IMG/VR virus record: IMGVR_UViG_3300030202_000629
Span: 3,021 to 36,511 of that record
Source: a virus
Length of the DNA: 33,491 bases
Direction: 5' to 3' (one strand)
Made by a program: the position numbers and the translations under genes. Under the pieces are notes generated by a model. The model searched no databases. It had not been told where the DNA came from and saw only the letters and a program-made list of their open reading frames with translations. Positions 4,829-13,338 of the stretch are shown here, one piece after another (the stretch's first letter is position 1; each line of letters starts with the position of its first letter).

Positions 4829-7036
4829 ATGGCAGAAAAAGAAAATACTTTTTTAAACGCAGACAACATTTATGAAGATGTTGAAGGTGAAGCTGGTAAA
4901 ATTCTTGACTTAGAAATGAGTCAACAGACAAACCTTGTTGGTGTTATTAAAGATAGATTTCAACAAGCTGAAGATGCTAGACAAACAGATGAGCGTAGAT
5001 GGTTAAAAGCATACGAAAACTATAGAGGACTGTATGCTAAGTCTGTTAAGTTTAGAGAGTCTGAAAAATCTAGAGTCTTTGTAAAAGTTACAAAAACAAA
5101 AGTACTTGCTGCTTTTGGTCAGCTTGTAGATGTTATATTTGGAACTGGTAAGTTTCCTATAGGTATATCAGAAACTAAAGTACCTGAAGGTGAATACGCT
5201 TCTGCACATTTAGATACACAAAACCCAATGCAAGGAATTGAAACTTCTCTTCCTGATAACATTGGTAACAGACTTGAAGATCCTCCTCAAGAAGATAATC
5301 CTTATGATATTGGTTATGAAGGAGATGGTAAAACTTTAAAAGCTGGAGCTACGTTTGGTAAAGGAGTTTTTACAGATAGCGTAGAAGATCAAGCAGAAGA
5401 TATGCTAGTTGAAGGATTTAGTCCTAATCCTCAAGCTCTTGAAATAAGTCCTGCACAGAAAGCTGCAAGACGATTAGAAAAATTAGTACATGATCAAATA
5501 GAAGAATCAAACGGATCATCTGAAATAAGAAACGCACTTCTTGAATCTGCGTTGTTAGGTACAGGAATTGTTAAAGGACCATTTAACTTTAACAAAACTT
5601 TAAGTCGTTGGACTGATAACGAAGATGGTGAAAGAGAATACAATCCTTTAGAAGTACGAGTACCAAGAATAGAATTTGTAAGTTGTTGGGATTTTTATCC
5701 TGATCCTGCAGCAACTAATATGGATGAATGTGAGTATGTAATTCATCGACATAAACTAAATCGTAGTCAACTTAGACAGTTGCGTAACATGCCATACTTT
5801 GATGAAGATGCAATCAGAGACTGTTTAAAAATGGGAGCAAACTACGAAGAAAAAGATTTTGAACAACAGTTAAAAGATAATGCTTACACAGAAGAAGAGT
5901 ATAATTCTAACTATGAAGTTCTTGAGTACTGGGGTATTATGGATGCCGAATACGCAAGAGAAGTTGGAATAGATCTTCCAGATAGTGTAGACGATTTAGA
6001 TGAAGTACAAGTTAATGCTTGGGTAACAGGTAATAAACTATTAAGAGCAGTTATAAATCCTTTTACTCCTTATCGTATTCCATATCACGCTTTCCCATAC
6101 GAAAGAAACCCATATAACTTCTTTGGTATAGGTGTTGCTGAAAACATGGATGATAGTCAGCAGATAATGAACGGACACGCTAGAATGGCTATAGATAACT
6201 TAGCTCTTTCTGGTTCGATTGTATTTGACATAGACGAGTCTGCTTTAGTAGGTGGACAGTCAATGGAGATATATCCGGGAAAAGTTTTCCGTAGACAAGC
6301 AGGAATGGCAGGACAATCAATCTATGGTTTAAAGTTTCCTAATACAGCAAACGAAAACATGATGATGTTTGACAAGTTTAGACAGCTTGCAGACGAACAA
6401 ACAGGTTTGCCTAGTTACAGTCATGGACAAACAGGTGTTCAAAGCATGACAAGAACTGCATCAGGTATGTCAATGTTGTTAGGTGCAGCAAGTCTGAACA
6501 TTAAAACAGTTGTAAAAAACCTAGATGATTTTTTATTAAAGCCTCTAGGTGAAGCATACTTCCAATGGAATATGCAATTCTTTGAAGGTGATATAGATGT
6601 TAAAGGTGATTTAGAAGTTAAAGCTACTGGAACAAACAGCTTAATGCAGAAAGAAGTAAGAAGTCAAAGATTGACTATGTTCTTACAAACTGCACAAAGT
6701 CCTGCTATTGCTCCTTTTGTTAAGATTTCTAAATTAGTAAGTGAACTAGCCTATAGCTTAGATTTAGATCCTGATGAGATTCTTAATGATCCAGAAGAAG
6801 CAGCTATTATGGCACAAATAATAGGTATGCAAAATGCTGGACAAAATACAAGCGAGGAAGCTCAACCCAATAGTCAACAACCCGAAGCAATGGGAGGTCT
6901 TGGCGGAACACCTCAAGCACCTCAAGAACTTGGAGTTACAGGTACTGGCGGTGGCAACATCGGAATTGGAAATGTACCGCAGTCAGGGGAGGATCAGTTC
7001 TCTGGAACGGTTGCTCCACCTACCGAAACAGGTTAA
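4829..7036 (+). CDS. portal protein (735 aa)
   Basis: The portal forms the 12-fold ring through which DNA enters and leaves the head. The length (735) is closer to P22-type portals than to T7-type ones of about 540. The region after FFGIGVAENMDDSQQ, with TASGMSMLLGAASLNI and KPLGEAYFQWNMQFF, is the usual stem/wing core of podovirus portals. The C-terminal 90 residues are Gln/Pro/Gly-rich and likely a disordered tail or tunnel barrel. ATG 4829 is preferred to the upstream in-frame TTG at 4823. It follows the terL stop by 2 bases, the normal terL-portal order. Confidence 0.88.
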   Translation: MAEKENTFLNADNIYEDVEGEAGKILDLEMSQQTNLVGVIKDRFQQAEDARQTDERRWLKAYENYRGLYAKSVKFRESEKSRVFVKVTKTKVLAAFGQLVDVIFGTGKFPIGISETKVPEGEYASAHLDTQNPMQGIETSLPDNIGNRLEDPPQEDNPYDIGYEGDGKTLKAGATFGKGVFTDSVEDQAEDMLVEGFSPNPQALEISPAQKAARRLEKLVHDQIEESNGSSEIRNALLESALLGTGIVKGPFNFNKTLSRWTDNEDGEREYNPLEVRVPRIEFVSCWDFYPDPAATNMDECEYVIHRHKLNRSQLRQLRNMPYFDEDAIRDCLKMGANYEEKDFEQQLKDNAYTEEEYNSNYEVLEYWGIMDAEYAREVGIDLPDSVDDLDEVQVNAWVTGNKLLRAVINPFTPYRIPYHAFPYERNPYNFFGIGVAENMDDSQQIMNGHARMAIDNLALSGSIVFDIDESALVGGQSMEIYPGKVFRRQAGMAGQSIYGLKFPNTANENMMMFDKFRQLADEQTGLPSYSHGQTGVQSMTRTASGMSMLLGAASLNIKTVVKNLDDFLLKPLGEAYFQWNMQFFEGDIDVKGDLEVKATGTNSLMQKEVRSQRLTMFLQTAQSPAIAPFVKISKLVSELAYSLDLDPDEILNDPEEAAIMAQIIGMQNAGQNTSEEAQPNSQQPEAMGGLGGTPQAPQELGVTGTGGGNIGIGNVPQSGEDQFSGTVAPPTETG

Positions 7037-7060
7037 ACTAATCTTAAAAGAGAATAGCTA

Positions 7061-8104
7061 ATGGCAAAGAAAAAGAAAAAAATAAAAAAACAAATGGATG
7101 ATCTTGACCTTGTTGGAATAGCTGTAAGTCCGATTGTTAGAGAAAAGAAAAAGTCAGGCGGAGCTATGACTAATAAAAATACTTGGAAAAAAACAAGTAT
7201 TGAAAAGAAAAAAAGACACGGTATGAAAGATGGTGGTAAAGGAATAGAAGCTTTAAGAAAAGAAGCTCCAGAAGTTGTAGAAAGAATGGGTTATCAAGAA
7301 GGTAAAGAAGTAAAATCAGTTCCAACTAGACAAGAATTATTAGATTCAGAAAAAATTAGTACAGAAAAACTTGATAAATTTAGAATGAAACTAATTGACG
7401 AAGCAACGGAAAGAAAAGATGCAGTTGATGCTCACTATCTTAGAAACGCAAACTATGACGAGCTTGAAGAAAAGCTCAAAAGAAGAGAAGAAGCAAAAAA
7501 AGAAGCAGAGCAAAGAAGAAAAGAAAAAGAAATGGAATACAACATGGATGAAGCTGCAAAAAAACATAAAAACAGAATACTTTTAGCTGAAGGCGGAGAA
7601 ATGGATAGTCAAATGACTATGATGATGATGCCTACAGAAGAAACAGAAGAAATGGATGTGCTTCCAGATAATCAAATGGAAGATCAACATTTAGATTTTA
7701 TAATTAATGAATCATTAGATAACGAAGAAGAAATGTACCTAATGGAACAATTACAAGCTGATGAAAGATTAAGCATGATCTTTGATAAGATTATGGACAC
7801 AGCTACAGAATTTTCAGGATCTGGACCTGTTGAAGGTTTAGGTTCTGGAGTCTCCGATTCGATACCTGCAAGGTTATCGGATGGTGAGTTTGTTATGACA
7901 GCTAAAGCTACGGATGAAATCGGTGCAGATAATTTAGAACGCATGATGAAAGACGCAGAAGAAGCTAGTGATAATCGACAAAGAGTTGCAATGGGTGGAG
8001 AAATCGAAAAAAAGGTAGACCGTTTTGGTAAACCTATTGATGAAGATTTAACCGCAGAAGAAATAAAAAGAAGCATGCTTTCTGTAAATCCACGATTGCG
8101 ATAA
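7061..8104 (+). CDS. Lys/Glu/Met-rich virion-associated protein (347 aa)
   Basis: No family is recognised with certainty. The N-terminus is extremely basic (MAKKKKKIKKQ). A long charged coiled-coil stretch follows (about residues 100-170), then EGGEM, a Met-rich acidic region, and a conserved-looking segment DSIPARLSDGEFVMTAKA (about 265-285) that I associate with marine phage head-region proteins. A second Gly-Gly motif, MGGEIEKK, lies near the C-terminus. Position between portal and scaffold fits a head-interior, pilot or assembly protein. Ribosome site AAAGAGAA precedes the ATG. Confidence 0.6.
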   Translation: MAKKKKKIKKQMDDLDLVGIAVSPIVREKKKSGGAMTNKNTWKKTSIEKKKRHGMKDGGKGIEALRKEAPEVVERMGYQEGKEVKSVPTRQELLDSEKISTEKLDKFRMKLIDEATERKDAVDAHYLRNANYDELEEKLKRREEAKKEAEQRRKEKEMEYNMDEAAKKHKNRILLAEGGEMDSQMTMMMMPTEETEEMDVLPDNQMEDQHLDFIINESLDNEEEMYLMEQLQADERLSMIFDKIMDTATEFSGSGPVEGLGSGVSDSIPARLSDGEFVMTAKATDEIGADNLERMMKDAEEASDNRQRVAMGGEIEKKVDRFGKPIDEDLTAEEIKRSMLSVNPRLR

Positions 8105-8114
8105 AAAACGATAG

Positions 8115-8225
8115 AGCTACCTTAGTTTACTAAGCCCTTTATCACAACATTAACCGAAAGGCTACCTTTACAAAAACAAACCCTGCATAAGTCGACATTA
8201 GCAGCCACTTTGTTTAGAAAGCCCT
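8115..8225 (+). repeat. three ~24-nt imperfect repeats in the scaffold-gene leader
   Basis: Units begin at 8115, 8160 and 8203. Each begins AGC/GGC-TAC-CTT or AGC-CAC-TTT and ends AAGCCCT or AAACCCT. Start-to-start spacing is about 45 and 43 bp. Unit 1 can fold as CTTAG-TTTA-CTAAG, and unit 2 with its flank as AAAGG-CTA-CCTTT. No open frame uses the stretch. It is probably an RNA leader controlling the scaffold and capsid genes (inference). Confidence 0.6.
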
Positions 8226-8240
8226 GAGTAGGAGTAAGAT

Positions 8241-9092
8241 ATGGCAACACAAGCAAAAGAAGCAAACCCTTATAACGCTAATAAGGATTGGCACAACCAA
8301 GAAGATAAACCATTTGTATCTGCAGACGGTGCTTTTTTTAAAGAACCTCAACCAAAAGTTGAAGCTCAAGAACAAGAAGAACCAAAGCAAACTAAGAAGG
8401 AAGCTAAAGATAAACCTTATAGCAAACCTGATTACAAAAAAAGATATGATGATTTAAAAACACATTACGATTCTAAACTTAATGAGTTTAAAGTTAGAGA
8501 ACAGGAACTATTAGAAGAAGCTGCTAAAAACATGCCTCAATATACAGCTCCTAAATCTGAAGAAGACTTAGAAAAGTTTAAAGAACAATATCCAGATGTG
8601 TATGAAGTAGTTGAAACTGTAGCACACATGCGTAGTTCAGAACAAACAAAAGTTTTAGAAGAACGATTGTCTAAACTACAAGAACGTGAAGCAGAGTTAA
8701 TTGCAAAAGAAGCACACGGTAAACTGTTGGATAATCATCCTGACTTTGAAGATATTCGCAATAGTGAAGAATTTCATAGTTGGGCAAAAGAGCAACCACA
8801 GTCTATTCAAAAATGGATATATGATAATGCTAATGATGGAGATCTTGCAAGTCGTGCATTAGACTTATATAAACGTGATATGGGCATAGTTTCAGAAGCT
8901 AGTAAGCCTAAAAAGAAAAAGTCCAAAAAATCTGCTGCTGATATGGTTTCAACTAAAACAACTTCAGTTGAACCGAAGCAAGATAAAATTTGGACTGAAC
9001 AGGAAATTGCTAGGATGTCTATTGCTGAATTTGATAAGTACGAAGAAGAAATCGGACGAGCAATTCACGAAGGCAGAATAGTAAAACAATAA
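8241..9092 (+). CDS. scaffolding protein (283 aa)
   Basis: Scaffolding proteins guide capsid assembly and are then lost. This one lies directly before the capsid gene, is highly charged and nearly devoid of large hydrophobic blocks, and has a long predicted coiled coil (about residues 65-165, including KVLEERLSKLQEREAELIAKE). A Lys-rich linker follows (KPKKKKSKKS), then a short helical C-terminal domain that would contact the coat. Length and composition fit phage scaffolds. GGAG lies about 9 nt before the ATG. No protease motif was seen. Confidence 0.78.
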   Translation: MATQAKEANPYNANKDWHNQEDKPFVSADGAFFKEPQPKVEAQEQEEPKQTKKEAKDKPYSKPDYKKRYDDLKTHYDSKLNEFKVREQELLEEAAKNMPQYTAPKSEEDLEKFKEQYPDVYEVVETVAHMRSSEQTKVLEERLSKLQEREAELIAKEAHGKLLDNHPDFEDIRNSEEFHSWAKEQPQSIQKWIYDNANDGDLASRALDLYKRDMGIVSEASKPKKKKSKKSAADMVSTKTTSVEPKQDKIWTEQEIARMSIAEFDKYEEEIGRAIHEGRIVKQ

Positions 9093-9121
9093 CTTTTAAT
9101 TTGATATAATGGAGAAGTAAA

Positions 9122-10111
9122 ATGGCTTATAACCAATCAGATCAGTTCTTTGAACCAAGTACTGATACTAACGCTAACTTTGCGAACTCCGTAAGTGGTC
9201 AAACTAACTCGTTTTTTCTTCCTGCAGTCTACTCTAAAAAGGTTCTTAACTTCTTTAGAAAGGCTTCAGTTGTAGAAGCGATCACCAACACAGATTACGC
9301 TGGTGAAATTGCCGCTTTCGGAGATTCCGTAAAGATTATTAAAGAACCTGAAATAACTGTGTACCAGTACGAACGTGGTGCAGACGTTACAGCAACTAAA
9401 TTAACTGATCAAGAGTTGACTCTTGTAGTTGATACAGCTAACGCATTTAAATTTATCGTTGATGACATCGAAACTTCTATGTCTCACGTTAACTTTAAAG
9501 AAGTAGCTAGTTCATCTGCAGCATACGCTCTTCGTGATGCTTATGATGAAGGTGTAATTGCTACTATGTTCGCAGGTGTTTCTGCCTCAAGTCCTAACCA
9601 CATTCTTGGTTCGGATAGTGCTACTGATTTAGCAGCAGGCACATTTGATGGAACTGGTAATCTTGACATCGGTTTTGCAGCAAGTGAACACGATCCTATT
9701 GACGTACTATCACACATGGCACGTTTAATGGATGAGCAAAACATCCCAGAAGAAGGAAGATGGTTCTTAGCATCGCCTGACTTCTATGAAGTTCTTGCAA
9801 GTTCATCGTCAAAACTTTTGTCTGTTGATTTTAACGCAGGTCAAGGTTCTATTAGAAATGGTCTAGTAACTTCTGGTAAGTTGCGTGGATTCGATATGTA
9901 CAAGTCAAACAACATTGCTGCAACAACTAATGCTGCTGGTAAATGTCTTGCTGGTCACATGTCTTCTACAGCTACTGCTCAGACAATTACAAGTACTGAA
10001 GTAATCAGAGATCCTGATAGCTTTGGTGATATAGTACGAGGACTCCACGTTTACGGTGGAAAAGTACTACGTCCAGAAGCATTAGTTTCTGCTTTCTACG
10101 GTATTGACTAA
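9122..10111 (+). CDS. major capsid protein (329 aa)
   Basis: This is the shell subunit. Its length of 329, position after the scaffold, GC-richer and more even codon use than its neighbours (typical of a highly expressed gene) and mixed beta composition all fit a T7-like coat of the HK97 fold. SKKVLNFFRKASVVEAI near the N-terminus, then GDSVKIIKEPEITVYQYERG and IVDDIETSMSHV, have the order of the N-arm, E-loop and P-domain of podovirus coats. A good ribosome site (GGAG) precedes the ATG. A terminator follows the stop. Confidence 0.9.
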   Translation: MAYNQSDQFFEPSTDTNANFANSVSGQTNSFFLPAVYSKKVLNFFRKASVVEAITNTDYAGEIAAFGDSVKIIKEPEITVYQYERGADVTATKLTDQELTLVVDTANAFKFIVDDIETSMSHVNFKEVASSSAAYALRDAYDEGVIATMFAGVSASSPNHILGSDSATDLAAGTFDGTGNLDIGFAASEHDPIDVLSHMARLMDEQNIPEEGRWFLASPDFYEVLASSSSKLLSVDFNAGQGSIRNGLVTSGKLRGFDMYKSNNIAATTNAAGKCLAGHMSSTATAQTITSTEVIRDPDSFGDIVRGLHVYGGKVLRPEALVSAFYGID

Positions 10112-10119
10112 ATAGTTTT

Positions 10120-10151
10120 GGGAGGTGTCAAAACCTCCCATTTCTTTTTTT
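10120..10151 (+). terminator. rho-independent terminator after the capsid gene
   Basis: GGGAGGT (10120-10126), a 6-nt loop, and ACCTCCC (10133-10139) are followed by ATTTCTTTTTTT. The stem is a perfect 7 bp. It splits capsid from the downstream structural genes. No good promoter was seen between it and the next gene at 10192, so read-through seems expected. Confidence 0.9.
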
Positions 10152-10191
10152 AGAGTATAAATTTTATTAAACACAAACAAGGAGACATAAT

Positions 10192-10779
10192 ATGTCAAAC
10201 CCAGTATTTAAAGTAAGAGATACAGGGCGCAACTCAGCTCGAACAGTCGATGTTGGGAAAATTGCTGACAATATCTGTACTTCGTGGACTTCAGCTACAA
10301 CAGGAACTATTGCAGTTACTGCTGACGCTACTTACGATGTTACATTTACGCAGCCTGCTGACACTATCATAAGAAACCTAATTGCCATTCCTGCAGGTAA
10401 CATTGTTACAGCAGGAGCTTCAGGTGATGATGTTGATTTTGATTTAGGTACTGCAGCAGGTGGTGGACAAATTATTGATGAAAAAGCTATCTTAGATGAT
10501 GGTGGATCAGCAGTAACTTGGACAGCAAACGCACCTTTGTATATTATTCAAGACTCACATGGACACGCTGCTAACGCTTTTGTAGGAACAGGAGTAACAG
10601 CAGGTGTAGTCGGTGGACCTGCAACATCAGAAGCTATTGTTATAGCATCTACGTTGTATAGTGCTGCTGCTCGTACACTACATGCTCGTCTTAAGCCACT
10701 AGCAAATAACCTTGCTACGGCAGCTACAACTGTTACTTATTTAGTTGAGTTTTTACATCTCGGCTCAACCCCTGATTAA
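10192..10779 (+). CDS. head decoration or minor capsid protein (195 aa)
   Basis: No family is recognised. The protein is small, beta-rich and Ala/Thr/Gly-rich, with no charged coils, similar in character to phage head decoration proteins. It lies directly after the capsid gene and its terminator, where decoration genes are common. A strong ribosome site, AAGGAGA, precedes the ATG, suggesting high expression. A tail or neck role is the main alternative. Confidence 0.5.
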   Translation: MSNPVFKVRDTGRNSARTVDVGKIADNICTSWTSATTGTIAVTADATYDVTFTQPADTIIRNLIAIPAGNIVTAGASGDDVDFDLGTAAGGGQIIDEKAILDDGGSAVTWTANAPLYIIQDSHGHAANAFVGTGVTAGVVGGPATSEAIVIASTLYSAAARTLHARLKPLANNLATAATTVTYLVEFLHLGSTPD

Positions 10780-10781
10780 AA

Positions 10782-10949
10782 ATGCCACAGATAGGTAATG
10801 ATAAAAATCCTATGATCCTAAATGGCTCTAGTAAGCCTAAAAGCACTAGAGTCTTAGGATTGTTAGGTAACGCATATTCTGGTGAAGCAAAACAGAAGTA
10901 CGTTGATAACTATGATCGTATTTTTGGTAAAAAGAAAAAGGGTAAATAA
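10782..10949 (+). CDS. small basic protein (55 aa)
   Basis: This 55-residue protein ends in a Lys cluster (FGKKKKKGK). The N-terminal half (MPQIGNDKNPMILNGSSK) looks flexible. Its stop overlaps the start of the connector gene (TAATG), so they are translationally coupled. No family is recognised. Position suggests a neck accessory or DNA-contacting virion protein. Confidence 0.6.
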   Translation: MPQIGNDKNPMILNGSSKPKSTRVLGLLGNAYSGEAKQKYVDNYDRIFGKKKKGK

Positions 10950-11722
10950 TGGCTACAACATACTTGACATTAACAAATGAAGTTCTTAGAGAACTAAATG
11001 AAGTACAATTAACTTCTGCTAACTTTTCAAGTGCTGTAGGAATACAAGCTTTTGTCAGAGAAGCTATTAATAGATCAATAAATGATATAGCCAATCAAGA
11101 ACCTCAGTTACCTTTTTTTTCTGCAGCAGCTAGTGGAGGTACAGATCCTTTTTATGGTAATGTAACTGTGGCTAGTGTAGCAGGAACTAGATGGTACACT
11201 CTTAAGTCAGGTAGTTCTAGTATTACTACAGACTATGCTTCTATAGATTGGGATGATTTTTACTTAACTACTATAAACGTATCAGGAGAATCTGCTCCGT
11301 TTGTATCTAAAGGTTTAAAGTTTTTAAGTTTATCAGATTGGAAAAGATATGTACGAGACTCTGAAAACGCTGACGATGCTAAAGGATCAGATGCAAGTCA
11401 TGGTGAACCTCGTTATGTAATTCGTAGTCCAGACCACAGAAAGTTTGGTCTAAGTCCTATACCTGATAAAGTTTATAATGTTCATTTTTATGCTTATGAT
11501 GTACCTACAGAATTATCTGCACATGGAGATACTATAACATTTCCAGATCAATACGCTTCTGTAATTATAGCTAGAACACGTTACTATGTTCATCAGTTTA
11601 AAGAAAACTTACAGCAGGCTGCTTTTGCATTAGATGATTATAAAACAGGTATGAAACGTATGAAATCTAATTTAATCAACCCACAACCTAAGGACATAAC
11701 AGACGATAGGATTTATTTCTAA
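10949..11722 (+). CDS. head-tail adaptor / tail tubular A-like protein (257 aa)
   Basis: The product begins with a helix, LTLTNEVLRELNEVQLTSANF, followed by an EAINRSINDIANQEPQLPFF segment. This arrangement is usual in the connector proteins of podoviruses (T7 gp11 or P22 gp4 role), which join portal to nozzle. The C-terminal helix pair (YYVHQFKENLQQAAFALDDY) is also typical. Length fits. The preceding gene overlaps by one base, and the following gene starts at the last base of this stop codon. Confidence 0.7.
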   Translation: MATTYLTLTNEVLRELNEVQLTSANFSSAVGIQAFVREAINRSINDIANQEPQLPFFSAAASGGTDPFYGNVTVASVAGTRWYTLKSGSSSITTDYASIDWDDFYLTTINVSGESAPFVSKGLKFLSLSDWKRYVRDSENADDAKGSDASHGEPRYVIRSPDHRKFGLSPIPDKVYNVHFYAYDVPTELSAHGDTITFPDQYASVIIARTRYYVHQFKENLQQAAFALDDYKTGMKRMKSNLINPQPKDITDDRIYF

Positions 11723-13335
11723 TGGCAGCTTCACAACCATTTTCAGTACCATTGCAAGGAGGACTGGATAGATCTAGTAACACAATGGAGCTTCTTTCAA
11801 AACCCGGAGTAGCTACAAGATTATCCAACTTTGAAGTATCTAATAAAGGTGGGTATAGAAGAATAAACGGATATACTCAGTTTGGTGATGGCACAAGACC
11901 TAATAGCACTAATGAAATATTAGGACTTAAAGTTTATGCAGATGGAGTTATTGCAACCTCAGGAACAAATATATACTTTAGTCAAGATGGTGATAGTTGG
12001 TTGCAGATAAATAAAGATAGTGTATCAGGAAGTGGAGATAACTTTAGTACATTTTCAGGACGAAGCACTTTAACTAGAACCTCACAAAATAAAGGACACT
12101 TTGCAATCTTTGAAGGTGATACAGATTATGGTGAAGTAGTTATTACAGATGAAGGTTCAGGATGCAAACCTTTCTTATTTAAAATGACAGGAACAGGAGC
12201 AGAGTTAAGTTCTAGAACATTTTTTGCAGAAGAGATTACAGTAAGTGGTACACATTATCCTAAGTTTTGTGTAATCCACGATAAACATTTAGTAGTTGCA
12301 GGAGCAGCTACAGCTAAAAATACAATCTTTTATAGTGGTACAAGTGATATAAATGATTTTACAAGTTCTGGATCAGGAAGTATTTTGTTAGATGATCAAG
12401 TAATAGGACTCAAATCTTTCCGTAATGAATTGTTTATATTTTGTAAAAACTCTATATATAAATTACAAAATATAAACAATGCAAGTACAGTAGCTGTTGT
12501 ACCAGTTACAAAGAACGTAGGTTGTGTAGATGGTAAGACTATACAGGAATTTGCAGGTGACTTGATTTTCCTAGCTCCTGATGGTTTTAGAACCATTGCA
12601 GGTACAGCAAGAATCGGTGACGTAGAATTAGGAACTGTAAGTAAAGCTATACAACCTTTGATTAATGAAATACTAACAAGTTCTATAAGTTATGAATTTA
12701 GTAGTGTGGTCCTTAGAGATAAGTCTCAGTACAGAATGTACTATAGTGGTTCAGCAGAATCTACAGCTAACTCTAAAGGTATTACAGGAACTCTCACAGC
12801 TAGAGGTTTTGAGTGGACAGAAGTGAAAGGAGTACAAGCTCCTGCTATAACATCTGGATTTAACGCTGCAGGAAAAGAAAAAGTATTTCATGGAGATAGA
12901 ACAGGATTTGTTTATAACCACGATACAGGTCCATCTTTTAATCCTGCAGGAACTGAAACAAATATCCTAGCTGAATATCAATCTCCTGATTTTGATTACG
13001 GAGATTTTGGAACTTTAAAAACTTTAGATCATATTAAAGTATCTTTAAGACCAGAAGGAGCTACAGACGCTACACTAAGAGTTAGGTTTGATTTCGATAC
13101 TTCTGATAAAATACAACCTTTAGATGTTTCTTTACAAACAAATGATCCTGCTATATTTGGAACTTCGACATTTAATGGTGGAGCTGCCTTTGGTGCGCCA
13201 GAAGCTCCTTTAATTAGACAACACATACAAGGGAGTGGACATAGTAACTTCTTTAAAATATTTAGTGAAGATACTAACGCACCGTACACTATTAACGGTT
13301 TATATGTAAACTACAGACCTTCTGGGAGATTATAA
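11722..13335 (+). CDS. tail nozzle / tail tubular B-like protein (537 aa)
   Basis: The N-terminus reads PLQGGLDRSSNTMELLSKPG and then RLSNFEV, NKGGYRRINGY. These motifs are characteristic of podovirus nozzle or tail-stabilising proteins, which are mostly beta-propeller-like (T7 gp12 or P22 gp10 role). The remainder is rich in Gly/Ser/Thr beta repeats. It is the last tail-core gene before the fibres. Start overlaps the preceding stop by one base. Confidence 0.7.
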   Translation: MAASQPFSVPLQGGLDRSSNTMELLSKPGVATRLSNFEVSNKGGYRRINGYTQFGDGTRPNSTNEILGLKVYADGVIATSGTNIYFSQDGDSWLQINKDSVSGSGDNFSTFSGRSTLTRTSQNKGHFAIFEGDTDYGEVVITDEGSGCKPFLFKMTGTGAELSSRTFFAEEITVSGTHYPKFCVIHDKHLVVAGAATAKNTIFYSGTSDINDFTSSGSGSILLDDQVIGLKSFRNELFIFCKNSIYKLQNINNASTVAVVPVTKNVGCVDGKTIQEFAGDLIFLAPDGFRTIAGTARIGDVELGTVSKAIQPLINEILTSSISYEFSSVVLRDKSQYRMYYSGSAESTANSKGITGTLTARGFEWTEVKGVQAPAITSGFNAAGKEKVFHGDRTGFVYNHDTGPSFNPAGTETNILAEYQSPDFDYGDFGTLKTLDHIKVSLRPEGATDATLRVRFDFDTSDKIQPLDVSLQTNDPAIFGTSTFNGGAAFGAPEAPLIRQHIQGSGHSNFFKIFSEDTNAPYTINGLYVNYRPSGRL

Positions 13336-13338
13336 AAA

